Shown here one piece after another: positions 38,083-46,926 of a DNA stretch of 64,000 nt (position 1 is its first letter; every line of letters starts with the position of its first letter). The notes beneath the pieces are model-generated. The model was not told the origin of the DNA, made no database searches, and saw only the letters and a list, made by a program, of their open reading frames with translations. The stretch is taken from the NCBI RefSeq assembly GCF_009910705.1, contig NZ_JAAAXJ010000002.1:535585-599584 (forward strand). The letters are read 5' to 3'. Made by a program: the position numbers and the translations under genes. This DNA comes from Microvirga arsenatis (GTDB taxonomy: Bacteria; Pseudomonadota; Alphaproteobacteria; Rhizobiales; Beijerinckiaceae).

Positions 38083-38508
38083 ATGCTGTACGACTGGCTC
38101 AAGGCGTTCCACGTGATCGCCGTCATCGCGTGGATGGCGGGCATGCTCTACCTGCCGCGCCTCTTCGTCTATCACTGCGACGCGCCCAAGGGCTCGATCC
38201 AGTCCGAGACCTTCAAGATCATGGAGCGGCGCCTGCTGAAGGCGATCATCAACCCGGCCATGACCGTGGTGTGGGTGCTCGGCCTGTACCTGATCTGGGA
38301 GGGCGGCTGGTACAGATCCGGCTGGCTGCACGCGAAGGTGCTCCTCGTGCTGATCCTCTCCGGCGTCCACGGGGTCTATGTGCGCCGGCTGAAGGAGTTT
38401 GCCGCCGACAGGAACACGCGGCCCGCCAAATATTATCGCATCCTCAACGAGGTGCCGACCGTGCTGATGATCGGCATCGTGATCCTGGTGATCGTGAAGC
38501 CGTTTTGA
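38083..38508 (+). CDS. hemJ: Protoporphyrinogen IX oxidase HemJ
   Basis: 141 residues, four membrane helices. Conserved His10 and FHVIAVIAWMAGMLYLPRLF, RRLLKAIINPAM and a conserved Lys in GWLHAKVLLVL fit HemJ (formerly UPF0093). It oxidises protoporphyrinogen IX in the inner membrane. The adjacency to hemE supports the role. Confidence 0.93.
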   Translation: MLYDWLKAFHVIAVIAWMAGMLYLPRLFVYHCDAPKGSIQSETFKIMERRLLKAIINPAMTVVWVLGLYLIWEGGWYRSGWLHAKVLLVLILSGVHGVYVRRLKEFAADRNTRPAKYYRILNEVPTVLMIGIVILVIVKPF

Positions 38509-38518
38509 GATCGGGACG

Positions 38519-39229
38519 GTGAACGAGCTCGCCACCCTCGCGGCCCGCAACAATGCCCTGTGGTGCGACGCGGTCTGCCGCGCCGACGGCAGGCCCGGCG
38601 AGTTCCGCGACGATCTTTGGCTCAACCGGCACGGCACGCCCCGGTTCTATCCGGATGCGGTGACCCTGACCGGCCATCCGGGGCTGGCGGACGTTGTGGC
38701 TTCCCTGGTCGGGACGGATCCCGGCCGGGGCTGGGCCGTCAAGGACAGTTTTGCCGCCATCGACCTGTCGCCGCTGGGCTTTCAGCCCCTGTTCGATGCG
38801 CAATGGCTGTTCCTGGAACCTCCTGCCGCCGGGAGCGTGCCGGAGGAGGTCGCCGTCGTCGAGAACGCGCGGGACCTGACGGCGTGGAGCCATGCCTGGT
38901 CCGGCCCGGGGGCATCCCCGGAGCCGTGCCCGTTCGGGACGGCGCTCCTGAGCGATCCCGACATCGTCTTCGCGTCGTTCCGGCAGGACAGGAGCATTGT
39001 CGCCGGAGGCATCCTGAACCGGGGCGGCGGGGCCGTCGGCTTGTCGAACCTCTTTGCTCCCGCCGACCGCATCGACGCTGTCTGGAGGGGGATGGCGGCG
39101 CTGGCGGCCCGGCGTTTTCCGGGGCTGCCCCTCGTCGGCTACGAGCGCGAGGCGGAACGCGAAGCCGCCACCCGCAACGGCTTCGTGCCGGTCGGGGATC
39201 TCAGGATCTGGCATCGCCCCGGCGGATGA
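38519..39229 (+). CDS. GNAT-fold-like hypothetical protein
   Basis: 236 residues from GTG 38519, 10 bases after hemJ. The C-terminal third (GGGAVGLSNLFAPADRIDAV, then FPGLPLVGYEREAEREAATR and GFVPVGDLRIW) has the strand-helix-strand pattern of GNAT acetyltransferases; the N-terminal part is divergent. The acetyl-CoA loop is not clearly recognisable, so activity is uncertain. Confidence 0.65.
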   Translation: MNELATLAARNNALWCDAVCRADGRPGEFRDDLWLNRHGTPRFYPDAVTLTGHPGLADVVASLVGTDPGRGWAVKDSFAAIDLSPLGFQPLFDAQWLFLEPPAAGSVPEEVAVVENARDLTAWSHAWSGPGASPEPCPFGTALLSDPDIVFASFRQDRSIVAGGILNRGGGAVGLSNLFAPADRIDAVWRGMAALAARRFPGLPLVGYEREAEREAATRNGFVPVGDLRIWHRPGG

Positions 39230-39438
39230 CGGTCGCGCTTTTTTGAGGCGTCAGGTCTTGAGACTTTTCCGGAAAAAGGCTAAATAAGGGGTCTCTTCCT
39301 CAAAGACAGGTGCGCTGCACGGGCCCTCAGGGCTCCCCAGTCACGGTTCGTGAACCCGGCGGCCCTGTCGAAGTTTCCCTTCACCTCCCCCGCGTACAGC
39401 CCCAGGCCTCCGCGACCTTACCCCGAGAGTGTTCCCCG
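39230..39438 (+). promoter_or_regulatory. C-rich leader of rho
   Basis: The 209 bases before rho contain no gene. The stretch 39360-39436 is C-rich and G-poor (for example CCCTTCACCTCCCCCGCG, CAGCCCCAGGCCTCC), as expected for a Rho-binding leader. Autogenous attenuation of rho is known in other bacteria; here it is inferred. Confidence 0.45.
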
Positions 39439-40704
39439 ATGAGGGAAATCAAGCTTCAAGACCTGAAATCCAAGACGCCGACCGAACTCATCGCCTTCGC
39501 CGAGGAGCTCGAGGTCGAGAACGCGAGCACGATGCGCAAGCAGGAGCTCATGTTCGCCATCCTCAAGCAGCTCGCGGCCCGTGAGGTGGAGATCATCGGC
39601 GCGGGCGTCGTCGAGGTGCTGCAGGACGGCTTCGGCTTCCTGCGCTCGGCCGATTCCAACTACCTGCCCGGTCCCGACGACATCTACGTGTCGCCCTCGC
39701 AGATCCGCAAGTTCGGCCTGCGCACCGGCGACACGGTGGACGGCCCGATCCGCGGCCCGAAGGAGGGCGAGCGCTACTTCGCCCTGCTCAAGGTCAACAC
39801 GATCAATTTCGAGGATCCGGAGAAGATCCGGCACAAGGTCCACTTCGACAACCTGACGCCGCTCTTCCCCACCGAGCGCTTCAATCTCGAAATCGCCGAT
39901 CCCACCCGCAAGGATTTCTCGCCGCGGATCATCGACATCGTCTCGCCCATCGGCAAGGGCCAGCGCGCGCTCATCGTGGCGCCGCCGCGCACCGGCAAGA
40001 CCGTGCTGATGCAGAACGTGGCGCAGTCGATCACCACCAACCATCCCGAGTGCTACCTCATCGTGCTGCTCATCGACGAGCGCCCGGAGGAGGTGACCGA
40101 CATGCAGCGCTCCGTGAAGGGCGAGGTCGTGGCCTCCACCTTCGACGAGCCGGCGACGCGCCACGTGCAGGTGGCCGAGATGGTGATCGAGAAGGCCAAG
40201 CGCCTCGTGGAGCACGGCCGCGACGTGGTGATCCTGCTCGATTCCATCACCCGCCTGGGCCGCGCCTACAACACGGTGGTGCCGTCCTCCGGCAAGGTGC
40301 TCACCGGCGGCGTCGACGCCAACGCCCTGCAGCGCCCGAAGCGCTTCTTCGGCGCGGCGCGCAACATCGAGGAGGGCGGCTCGCTCACCATCATCGCGAC
40401 CGCGCTCATCGACACCGGCTCGCGCATGGACGAGGTGATCTTCGAGGAGTTCAAGGGCACCGGCAACTCGGAGATCATCCTGGACCGCAAGGTCGCCGAC
40501 AAGCGCACCTTCCCGGCCATCGACATCACCCGCTCCGGCACCCGCAAGGAGGAGCTGCTGGTGCCGAGCGACACGCTCAAGAAGATGTACGTGCTGCGCC
40601 GCATCCTCAACCCGATGGGCACGGTGGACGCCATCGAGTTCCTGCTCGACAAGCTGCGTCAGACCAAGTCGAACCAGGATTTCTTCGACTCGATGAACAC
40701 CTGA
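39439..40704 (+). CDS. rho: Transcription termination factor Rho
   Basis: 421 residues from [23 protein letters not shown]-binding OSB domain (about 50-125, [20 protein letters not shown]), P-loop [15 protein letters not shown], Walker [15 protein letters not shown]-loop [20 protein letters not shown] and R-loop are all present. It is the hexameric RNA helicase that terminates transcription. A longer in-frame start at 39310 is in the leader and not conserved. Confidence 0.97.
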   Translation: MREIKLQDLKSKTPTELIAFAEELEVENASTMRKQELMFAILKQLAAREVEIIGAGVVEVLQDGFGFLRSADSNYLPGPDDIYVSPSQIRKFGLRTGDTVDGPIRGPKEGERYFALLKVNTINFEDPEKIRHKVHFDNLTPLFPTERFNLEIADPTRKDFSPRIIDIVSPIGKGQRALIVAPPRTGKTVLMQNVAQSITTNHPECYLIVLLIDERPEEVTDMQRSVKGEVVASTFDEPATRHVQVAEMVIEKAKRLVEHGRDVVILLDSITRLGRAYNTVVPSSGKVLTGGVDANALQRPKRFFGAARNIEEGGSLTIIATALIDTGSRMDEVIFEEFKGTGNSEIILDRKVADKRTFPAIDITRSGTRKEELLVPSDTLKKMYVLRRILNPMGTVDAIEFLLDKLRQTKSNQDFFDSMNT

Positions 40705-40732
40705 GGCGGACCGTCCGCCTGCGGAAATTGAG

Positions 40733-40767
40733 CCCCATCCTCTCACAAGAGGGTGGGGTTTTTGTTT
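40733..40767 (+). terminator. Rho-independent terminator after rho
   Basis: CCCCATCCTCT, loop CACA, AGAGGGTGGGG, then TTTTTGTTTT. The stem has a single G-U pair. Located 28 bases after the rho stop. Confidence 0.9.
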
Positions 40768-40792
40768 TGAGGAGTTTCCGTGCAGACGGGAC

Positions 40793-40832
40793 CCTCCTTC
40801 GAGACGCCGCTCCGCGGCTCCTCAGGATGAGG
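40793..40832. repeat. Family B palindromic arm, left of the GIY-YIG gene
   Basis: CCTCCTTCGAGACG, side hairpin CCGC-TCC-GCGG, then CTCCTCAGGATGAGG. It is the right arm of a family B element and the inverted partner of 41175-41220. It ends 28 bases before the GIY-YIG start. Confidence 0.85.
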
Positions 40833-40860
40833 ATGGTGCTTGTGGCTTAGGAGTATTCTG

Positions 40861-41166
40861 GTGGGGCAGGGTTGCTGGTTCTACATCCTGCATTGTGCGG
40901 ACGGCAGCTACTATGTCGGCACGAGCCGGCTGGATGATCTGGAGACCCGCGTCAGTCAGCACAATCTGGGCCTGTTCGGAGGCTATACAGCTAAGCGCAG
41001 GCCTGTGAGCCTCGCGTATTCCGTGCATTTCGACCGCATCACCGATGCCATCGCTTATGAGCGCCAAGTCAAACGCTGGACGCGAGCCAAGAAGGAAGCC
41101 CTGATCCGTGGCGACTTCGAACTGCTCCATGAATTGGCGAAGAGACCACCTGCCCGCCAATCATGA
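40861..41166 (+). CDS. GIY-YIG nuclease family protein (UPF0213-like)
   Basis: 101 residues from GTG 40861, with GGAG seven bases upstream. The fold is complete: FYILHCADGSYYVGTS gives the GIY and YIG-equivalent strands (Y-I-L and Y-V-G), Arg in RVSQHNLGLFGGYTAKRRP, and a conserved Glu in AIAYERQVKRWTRAKKEALI. Small single-domain GIY-YIG proteins are predicted nicking or cleaving nucleases with few known roles. Both flanks carry inverted arms of dispersed repeat family B. Confidence 0.88.
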   Translation: MGQGCWFYILHCADGSYYVGTSRLDDLETRVSQHNLGLFGGYTAKRRPVSLAYSVHFDRITDAIAYERQVKRWTRAKKEALIRGDFELLHELAKRPPARQS

Positions 41167-41174
41167 AACACTGC

Positions 41175-41220
41175 CCTCATCCTGAGGAGGTCGCGCAGCG
41201 ACCGTCTCGAAGGAGGATCC
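41175..41220. repeat. Family B palindromic arm, right of the GIY-YIG gene
   Basis: CCTCATCCTGAGGAG, side hairpin GTCGC-GCA-GCGAC, then CGTCTCGAAGGAGGATCC. It starts 8 bases after the GIY-YIG stop and is in inverted orientation to the arm at 40793-40832. Confidence 0.85.
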
Positions 41221-41256
41221 AGGAAACGCCGGATAGCTCCCTTCCGGAATTCGACT

Positions 41257-41355
41257 TCACAGCACGCCCATCAGCGCCAGCACGATCACGGTCAGGACGG
41301 CGGAGATCAGCAGCGAGCCTGCGCAGCCCAGCCGGTTCGAGAAGAAAAAGAACAT
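41257..41355 (-). CDS. Small hydrophobic membrane peptide, 32 residues
   Basis: Encodes MFFFFSNRLGCAGSLLISAV followed by a hydrophobic stretch ending MGVL. GGGAG lies six bases before the ATG. A short peptide starting MFFFFSNR is, from memory, repeatedly predicted in alphaproteobacteria; the function is unknown. It lies 33 bases after the EamA gene and reads in the same direction. Confidence 0.6.
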   Translation of the reverse strand: MFFFFSNRLGCAGSLLISAVLTVIVLALMGVL

Positions 41356-41388
41356 CGGTGCTCCCGTGCACGGTGACAGGCATCGTCT

Positions 41389-42225
41389 TCATCCCGCCCT
41401 CGCGGAGGGCCGGTTGAAGACGCCGCTCGCCAGCACAACCCCAAGGGTCGCCAAAACGATCCCGATCCAGGCAGCGGCACTTGGGATTTCGCCCAAGACC
41501 GGAATGGCGAGCAGGGCCGCGAGCACGATCGACAGGGGCGAGACGGCGGCGGCGCGCGAGGCGCCGAGACGGTCGATGGCGATCCCGTAGAGGATGATCC
41601 CTGCCACCCCCGACAGGAAGCCTTGAAGCAGGGCCTGCAGGACGACCGGCCTGTCCAGCCCATGGTCGAGGGCATGCAGGAGCGGCGCCCCGCCGAAGGG
41701 CAGCAGGATCAGGAAGGACCAGAGGCCGATGAGGGCGGCGGCCTGCAGGGCCGACAAGCCGCAGCGGCGGTAGGCGTGGGTGTAGATCCCCCACAGGCCG
41801 GCGCCGGTGAGCAGCAGCAGGTGGCCGCGCCAGGCGCCGTTGCCGGAGAACAGCAGCCCATGGCCGCCGATGCAGGCGACGCCGGCCAGGATGAGCGCAA
41901 AGCCGAAGACCCGCAGGCCTGCGAGCCGCTCCCCGAAGACGAGCCAGCCGATGAGGGCGACGAAGAGCGGCATGGTGCCCGGCAGGAGCGGGCCGATCTC
42001 CGCCGCCGGGGCGAATTGCATGCCCCAGGCGATGGGCGCGAGCAGGAGCGCCGGGATCCCGAACCGCAGCAGACCGAGGGCGGCGGGGGGCAGTTCGTGG
42101 GTGACGGCGTGGCGGGTGCCGACCGCCCAGGCGGCCCAGATCGTGACCGTCGCCAGGGCTGCGAGCCAGCCGGGAAGGGCGGGGCGGGTGGAGGAATGGG
42201 GGAGCGCGCGGGCGATGTCGGACAT
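41389..42225 (-). CDS. EamA/DMT-family exporter
   Basis: 278 residues from ATG 42225, with GGAGG upstream. Ten hydrophobic helices form two EamA repeats (about 18-145 and 155-275); the end of repeat two reads LAALLAIPVLGEIPSAAAWI. DMT exporters of this kind usually expel amino acids or metabolites. It is divergent from an Lrp/AsnC regulator 125 bases away, which fits an amino-acid exporter under its control. Confidence 0.88.
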   Translation of the reverse strand: MSDIARALPHSSTRPALPGWLAALATVTIWAAWAVGTRHAVTHELPPAALGLLRFGIPALLLAPIAWGMQFAPAAEIGPLLPGTMPLFVALIGWLVFGERLAGLRVFGFALILAGVACIGGHGLLFSGNGAWRGHLLLLTGAGLWGIYTHAYRRCGLSALQAAALIGLWSFLILLPFGGAPLLHALDHGLDRPVVLQALLQGFLSGVAGIILYGIAIDRLGASRAAAVSPLSIVLAALLAIPVLGEIPSAAAWIGIVLATLGVVLASGVFNRPSARAG

Positions 42226-42350
42226 GACGAGCCTCCTTCGATGCGCCTGAGCATAAACTTGCAAGGCAGGGCATGTCCTTGCGAAGTTCGGCTTGCGGGA
42301 GGCCGGTTCTTGGCAGAAGATTGCGTCCATCCGGTCCTTGTGGTGAGCCC

Positions 42351-42860
42351 ATGCCCTATATCGATCTCGACGGCATCGACCTGCGCATCCTGAGCGCCCT
42401 GCAGGCGGATGGGCGGCTGACCAATCAGGAACTGGCCGATCAGGTCGGCCTTTCGCCCTCGCCCTGCCTGCGCCGGGTGCGGCGTCTGGAGCGGGAGGGT
42501 TTCATCCGCAGCTACCGTGCCGTCCTCGACCGGGAGGCGGTGGGCCTGGGGCTCACGGTCTTCGTCGAGATCAAAGTGGAAAAACATTCCCGCGACCATG
42601 CGCAGGCGCTCCAGGAGGCGCTGGCCGCGATGCCGGAGGTGGTGGCCTGCCACATGGTCTCCGGCACGGCCGACTTCATGGCCGAGATCGTGGTGCCGAA
42701 CCTGAAGGCCTATGAGCGCCTTCTCACCGAAAGGCTCCTGACCCTGCCGATGATCGGCGACATCCGTTCGAACTTCGCCCTGACCCGCGTGAAATCCGAC
42801 GCCGCCCTGCCGCTGACCCATCTGAGGCGTGAGGCGGAGAGACGCGAGCCGGATTGCTGA
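42351..42860 (+). CDS. Lrp/AsnC-family transcriptional regulator
   Basis: 169 residues. N-terminal winged HTH (about 5-65: LDGIDLRILSALQADGRLTN, VGLSPSPCLRRVRRLEREGF) and C-terminal RAM effector domain (about 72-150: FVEIKVEKHSRDHA, VVACHMVSGTADFMAEIVV). It probably senses an amino acid and controls the divergent EamA exporter. Confidence 0.93.
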   Translation: MPYIDLDGIDLRILSALQADGRLTNQELADQVGLSPSPCLRRVRRLEREGFIRSYRAVLDREAVGLGLTVFVEIKVEKHSRDHAQALQEALAAMPEVVACHMVSGTADFMAEIVVPNLKAYERLLTERLLTLPMIGDIRSNFALTRVKSDAALPLTHLRREAERREPDC

Positions 42861-43271
42861 GGTGTTGCTCTTTCCCTCCCCCTTGTGGAAGGGACCGAGG
42901 GTGGGGTGTCGGCGCTGAACCGGACCAGCGTGGCGCAGGCTCACCTCTCCCCGGATCTCGGGTGTTCCCGAGATCCGTTTCTGGGCCGCAGGTCGGGAAC
43001 ACCCGACCTGCGGCGGGGAGAGGTCGAGCGATAGCGAGGGTGAGGGGGTGAGCGGGTGCCGGAGAGGGCTGTAACCCCTCACCCGGACCTGACGGTCCGA
43101 CCTCTCCCTCAGGGAGAGGTGAGCCAGCGCCAGGCCTGCATAGGCTCTCGCTCACACCCCCACCTGCACCTCCTCCCCAGCGCAAGTCGGGTGTTCCCGG
43201 CTTGCGGCAGGCCCAAGACAAGTCTCGGGCAAGCCCGAGGCTTGTGGGGAAGGAGGGCTCCTGCCCTTGAT
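42861..43271. repeat. Repeat cluster with two cloverleaf-like elements
   Basis: No gene in 411 bases. A degenerate C unit at 42874-42907. Element 1 (42943-43024): outer stem ACCTCTCCCC/GGGGAGAGGT, hairpin 42953-42976 and hairpin 42986-43013. Inverted copy of the CCTCTCCC type at 43078-43125. Element 2 (43169-43256): outer stem CCTCCTCCCCA/TGGGGAAGGAGG, hairpins 43182-43205 and 43218-43245. Hairpin stems differ between elements but pair fully, apart from T-G wobbles. Confidence 0.8.
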
Positions 43272-45308
43272 CTAATATCCGCCCGCGATACCGGATCCCT
43301 GCTCGGCCGCCAGCATCTCCCGCACCCGCGCCCTCAACCCGTCCGCATCCGTGACCGGCAGGGAGCAGCGCTGGCCGGCGCAGACGAGGGCCTGGGCTTC
43401 CTGGCTTGAGGCGGCGAGAGCCCTGGCCGGGTGATTGTCGTCCAGCGCTTCGTCCTCGCGCAGCCGACGGACGCTCCGCTCGGGGTAGGGGATCTGCAGG
43501 GCCGCTTCATAAAGCGGTTGCGCGTTGTTTCCCGTGACGACGATGCTCAGGCCCCTGAGATGCAGGTCGAGGGCGTTGAGGATCGAGGTGTGGCCCAGGG
43601 GCGAGGCGCGGGCGACGCCCAGGAGCCGGCTCAGGGTCTCGGCGGCGCGCCGGATGTCGCTCTCGGCCTCCGTGATCTGCGCCAGCCGGACCAGGGCCTC
43701 GGCGAAGACGCCGTTGGCGTTGGGCACCGCCTCGTCATGGGTGGGCTGCGGCCGCACGACCAATGGGTCCGCGCCCCGGGCCGTCATGGCAAGGCAGCCG
43801 GTCTCCTCGACGAGGAACTCCGACAGCAGCACGTCGCGCCAGGCCTGCGCGTCCCGGAGATAGGAGGGCTCCGACGTGACCTCGAAGAGGGCGAGCGCCG
43901 CCCGCATCATGGCGGCGTGATCGAGGGCGAAGCCGGGGAAGATCAGCGCCCCGCCGCGCCAGGAATGGCCGAGCCGGCCGTCGCGGCTCATGGACCCGGC
44001 CACGAAGCGATAGGCCCCCTGCGCCAGGGAAATCCAATCCGGCCGGCCGAGGAGGGGGGCTGCCCGCACCAGCGCGCCGATCGTCAGCCCGTTCCAATCC
44101 GCCAGCACCTTGTCGTCGAGGCCGGGCCTCACTCGGGAGCCACGCCGCTCCAGGAGTTTCTCGCGCATGGCGGAAAGCCGCTGTTCCACGTGATCGGGTG
44201 CCTCGCCGGAGATCAGGCGGTTGGGGATGTTGCGGCCCTCGAAATTGCCCTCCGCCGTGATGTCGTAGACCCGCGCGAAGAAGGCGGCGTCCTCCCCGCC
44301 CAGCACCTCGCGGATCTCGGACAGGCTCCAGACATAGAAGCGGCCTTCCTCGCCCTCCGAATCCGCATCGAGGCTCGAGGCGAAGGCGCCCTCTTGCGTC
44401 ACCATCTCCCGCTCGAGCCAGGCGACGATTCCCTGAGCCGCCTGTCGGAAGAGGGGGCGGCCGGTTTCCGCGAAGCCCAGGGCATAGAGCTCCAGGAGCT
44501 GCGCGTTGTCGTAGAGCATTTTTTCGAAATGCGGCACGAGCCAGCGCTCGTCGACGGAGTAGCGGGCAAAGCCCCCGCCGAGATGGTCGTGGATGCCGCC
44601 GAGCGCCATGCGCTCGAGGGTCAGCAGGAAGCGCTGGCGCGCCCCGCCGTCGCCGCTGCGGCGGGCATAGCGCAGGAGGAACTCCAGCTTTGGCGGGTTG
44701 GGGAATTTCGGCGCCCCCTGGAGCCCGCCATGCTGGGGGTCGACCAGTTCCGTCAGGCGCAGGCCCATCCGGTCGAGATCGCTCGGACCCAGGACGCCGC
44801 CATCCCCGGTCTCCACCCTGGCGAGGTGCTCTTTCAGGGCGTTTCGGTTCTTGAGGACCCGTTCCGGTTCCGCATGGTAAAGGCGGCTGATCTCCCGCAG
44901 CACCGCCACGAAGCCAGGACGGCCGAACCGCGGCTCCTTCGGAAAATAGGTGCCGCCCCAGAAGGGCTCGCCCTCGGGGGTCAGGAACATGGTGAGGGGC
45001 CAGCCGCCGGGCTCGCCGAGAAGGTGGAGCGCGCTCATGTAGACATGGTCCACGTCGGGCCGCTCCTCCCGGTCGACCTTGATGTTGACGTAGAGCTCGT
45101 TCATCACCGCGGCCACGCCCGGATCCTCGAAGCTCTCATGGGCCATCACGTGGCACCAGTGGCAGGCGGCATAGCCCACGGAGAGCAGGATCGGCCTGTT
45201 CAGGCGCTTCGCCTCGGCCAGGGCCGCCGGCCCCCATTCCCACCAGTGGACAGGATTGTCCTTGTGCTGCAGGAGGTAGGGGGAACTCGCGTTCTTCAGG
45301 CGATTCAT
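43272..45308 (-). CDS. Thioredoxin-domain protein of the DUF255/YyaL (SPATA20) family
   Basis: 678 residues from [20 protein letters not shown], with GGAG seven bases upstream. The N-terminal thioredoxin-like domain has CHWC at 49-52 in [17 protein letters not shown]; the rest is an (alpha/alpha)6-type barrel with [20 protein letters not shown] and [14 protein letters not shown]. Function is unknown; a redox or glycan role has been suggested for the family. The frame extends six codons upstream to a GTG. Confidence 0.92.
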   Translation of the reverse strand: MNRLKNASSPYLLQHKDNPVHWWEWGPAALAEAKRLNRPILLSVGYAACHWCHVMAHESFEDPGVAAVMNELYVNIKVDREERPDVDHVYMSALHLLGEPGGWPLTMFLTPEGEPFWGGTYFPKEPRFGRPGFVAVLREISRLYHAEPERVLKNRNALKEHLARVETGDGGVLGPSDLDRMGLRLTELVDPQHGGLQGAPKFPNPPKLEFLLRYARRSGDGGARQRFLLTLERMALGGIHDHLGGGFARYSVDERWLVPHFEKMLYDNAQLLELYALGFAETGRPLFRQAAQGIVAWLEREMVTQEGAFASSLDADSEGEEGRFYVWSLSEIREVLGGEDAAFFARVYDITAEGNFEGRNIPNRLISGEAPDHVEQRLSAMREKLLERRGSRVRPGLDDKVLADWNGLTIGALVRAAPLLGRPDWISLAQGAYRFVAGSMSRDGRLGHSWRGGALIFPGFALDHAAMMRAALALFEVTSEPSYLRDAQAWRDVLLSEFLVEETGCLAMTARGADPLVVRPQPTHDEAVPNANGVFAEALVRLAQITEAESDIRRAAETLSRLLGVARASPLGHTSILNALDLHLRGLSIVVTGNNAQPLYEAALQIPYPERSVRRLREDEALDDNHPARALAASSQEAQALVCAGQRCSLPVTDADGLRARVREMLAAEQGSGIAGGY

Positions 45309-45427
45309 GAATCCGCTCCTGCTCACGGCCGGCTGGCCCGGCGGGGTCGGCTCGGGTCGGAACCGATCCCCGCGATGATGTAGGGCTCCGGTGGTCTAAA
45401 TCCTCTTGCTGTCACGAGGTTCAACCG

Positions 45428-46738
45428 ATGCGTTCGGACGACACGATCTTTGCCATCGCCTCGGGCCACGGCCGGGCCGCGGTCTGCCTGATCCGGATCA
45501 GCGGGCCGGGGAGCGGCCTGATCCTGGAGCGGATGGCCGGCGGCGTGCCCGAGCCCCGGCGGGCGGTGGTGCGGACCCTCGTCGATCCGGCGACGGGCGA
45601 GCCCCTGGACCAGGCCCTCGTGCTGTGGATGCCCGGGCCGCGCAGCTTCACCGGCGAGGACCAGGCGGAGCTGCACATCCACGGCGGGCTCGCCACCCGC
45701 GCCGCCGTGCTGCGGGCGCTGGGATCGCTGGAGGGCTGCCGCCCGGCACAGGCCGGGGAGTTCACCCGCCGGGCCTTCCTCAACGGCCGCATGGACCTCT
45801 CCCAGGTGGAGGGCCTCGCCGACATCATCGATGCCGAGACGGAGGCGCAGCGCCGCCAGGCCATGCGCCAGCTCGGCGGCCGGCTCGGCAATGCGGCCGA
45901 GGGCTGGCGGGAGCGCGTGCTGCAGGCGCTGGCCCTGCTGGAGGCGAGCCTCGACTTTTCCGACGAGGGCGACGTGCCGGAGGGCCTGGAGGCCGAGATC
46001 CTGCGGCTGACCGGGGAGGTGGAGGGGGAGATCGCCGGGGCGCTCGCGACCCGCAGCGGCGAGCGCCTGCGGGAGGGGCTCACCGTCGTCCTGGCCGGGC
46101 CGCCCAATGCGGGCAAGTCGACCCTGCTCAATGCGCTGGCCCGGCGGGACGTGGCCATCGTGTCGCCCATTGCCGGCACCACCCGCGACGCGATCGAGGT
46201 CCATTGCGACCTGGGCGGGCTGCCCGTGGTCATCGTCGACACGGCCGGCCTGCGGGAGAGCGCGGACCTGATCGAGCAGGAGGGCGTCTCCCGCGCCCGC
46301 ACCCGGGCGCAGGATGCCGACCTGGTGCTCTGGCTCGTGCCGCCGGAGGGCGAGGCGAGCCCCCCGCCGCCGGCCCGGCGCCTGTTGAAGCTGGGGACCA
46401 AGGCGGACCTGAACCGGAACCGGCCCGACTGCGACCTCCTGATCTCGGCGTCAACGGGGGAGGGGATGCCCGAGCTCGTCTCGCGCCTGGAGGCGGAGGC
46501 GGCGAGCCTGATGGGACAGGGCGATGCGGTGATCACCCGCGAGCGCCACCGGCTCGCCCTCGGCAGGGCGCAGGAATCGTTGCAGCGGGCCCGCGCCATG
46601 CTGACGGGGAAGGGGCCGCTGGAGTTGACGGCGGAGGAGGTGCGGCTCGCCGCGCGGGCCATCGGCGAGATCACAGGCCGGGTGGACGTGGAGGATGTGC
46701 TCGACCGGCTCTTCTCCAGCTTCTGCATCGGCAAATAG
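45428..46738 (+). CDS. mnmE: tRNA modification GTPase MnmE
   Basis: 436 residues. N-terminal tetrahydrofolate-binding domain (DDTIFAIASGHGRAAVCLIR), helical domain with inserted G domain (P-loop AGPPNAGKSTLLNAL near residue 220, then IAGTTRDAIEV and DTAGLRE), and the essential C-terminal CIGK. The G domain lacks a classical NKxD; TKADLN serves. With MnmG it modifies U34 of tRNAs. It begins the mnmE-mnmG-rsmG-parAB run. Confidence 0.96.
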   Translation: MRSDDTIFAIASGHGRAAVCLIRISGPGSGLILERMAGGVPEPRRAVVRTLVDPATGEPLDQALVLWMPGPRSFTGEDQAELHIHGGLATRAAVLRALGSLEGCRPAQAGEFTRRAFLNGRMDLSQVEGLADIIDAETEAQRRQAMRQLGGRLGNAAEGWRERVLQALALLEASLDFSDEGDVPEGLEAEILRLTGEVEGEIAGALATRSGERLREGLTVVLAGPPNAGKSTLLNALARRDVAIVSPIAGTTRDAIEVHCDLGGLPVVIVDTAGLRESADLIEQEGVSRARTRAQDADLVLWLVPPEGEASPPPPARRLLKLGTKADLNRNRPDCDLLISASTGEGMPELVSRLEAEAASLMGQGDAVITRERHRLALGRAQESLQRARAMLTGKGPLELTAEEVRLAARAIGEITGRVDVEDVLDRLFSSFCIGK

Positions 46739-46864
46739 GGCGCGGTAACCTTTTCGCGATTCTGTGCGCGGCGTCGGTTCGGCTGTTCACGAATCGGTGG
46801 AACGGTGCTGAATCGCCTCTGCACAGGCTGTGGAAGCCCTGTGCAGAACCGGAGCGGACCCAAA

Positions 46865-46882
46865 ATGTTTCACGTGAAACAT
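46865..46882. promoter_or_regulatory. parS: parS centromere site 1
   Basis: TGTTTCACGTGAAACA at 46866-46881 is the perfect bacterial parS consensus, inside a 24-base palindrome (46862-46885). It lies in the mnmE-mnmG gap, 42 bases before mnmG. ParB would load here. Confidence 0.93.
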
Positions 46883-46926
46883 TTTGCCCTTTTGACCTTC
46901 GCCCCGGCGCTGCGTAGATCCCAGGC

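Noticed and set aside
39310..39438. An N-terminal extension of Rho from an upstream in-frame start
   Set aside because: The extra residues are Pro-rich leader sequence, and Rho normally starts at the [14 protein letters not shown] segment.
42861..43271. A CRISPR array in the repeat-rich interval
   Set aside because: The repeats are palindromic, few, unequal in length and without regular spacers; no cas gene is present.
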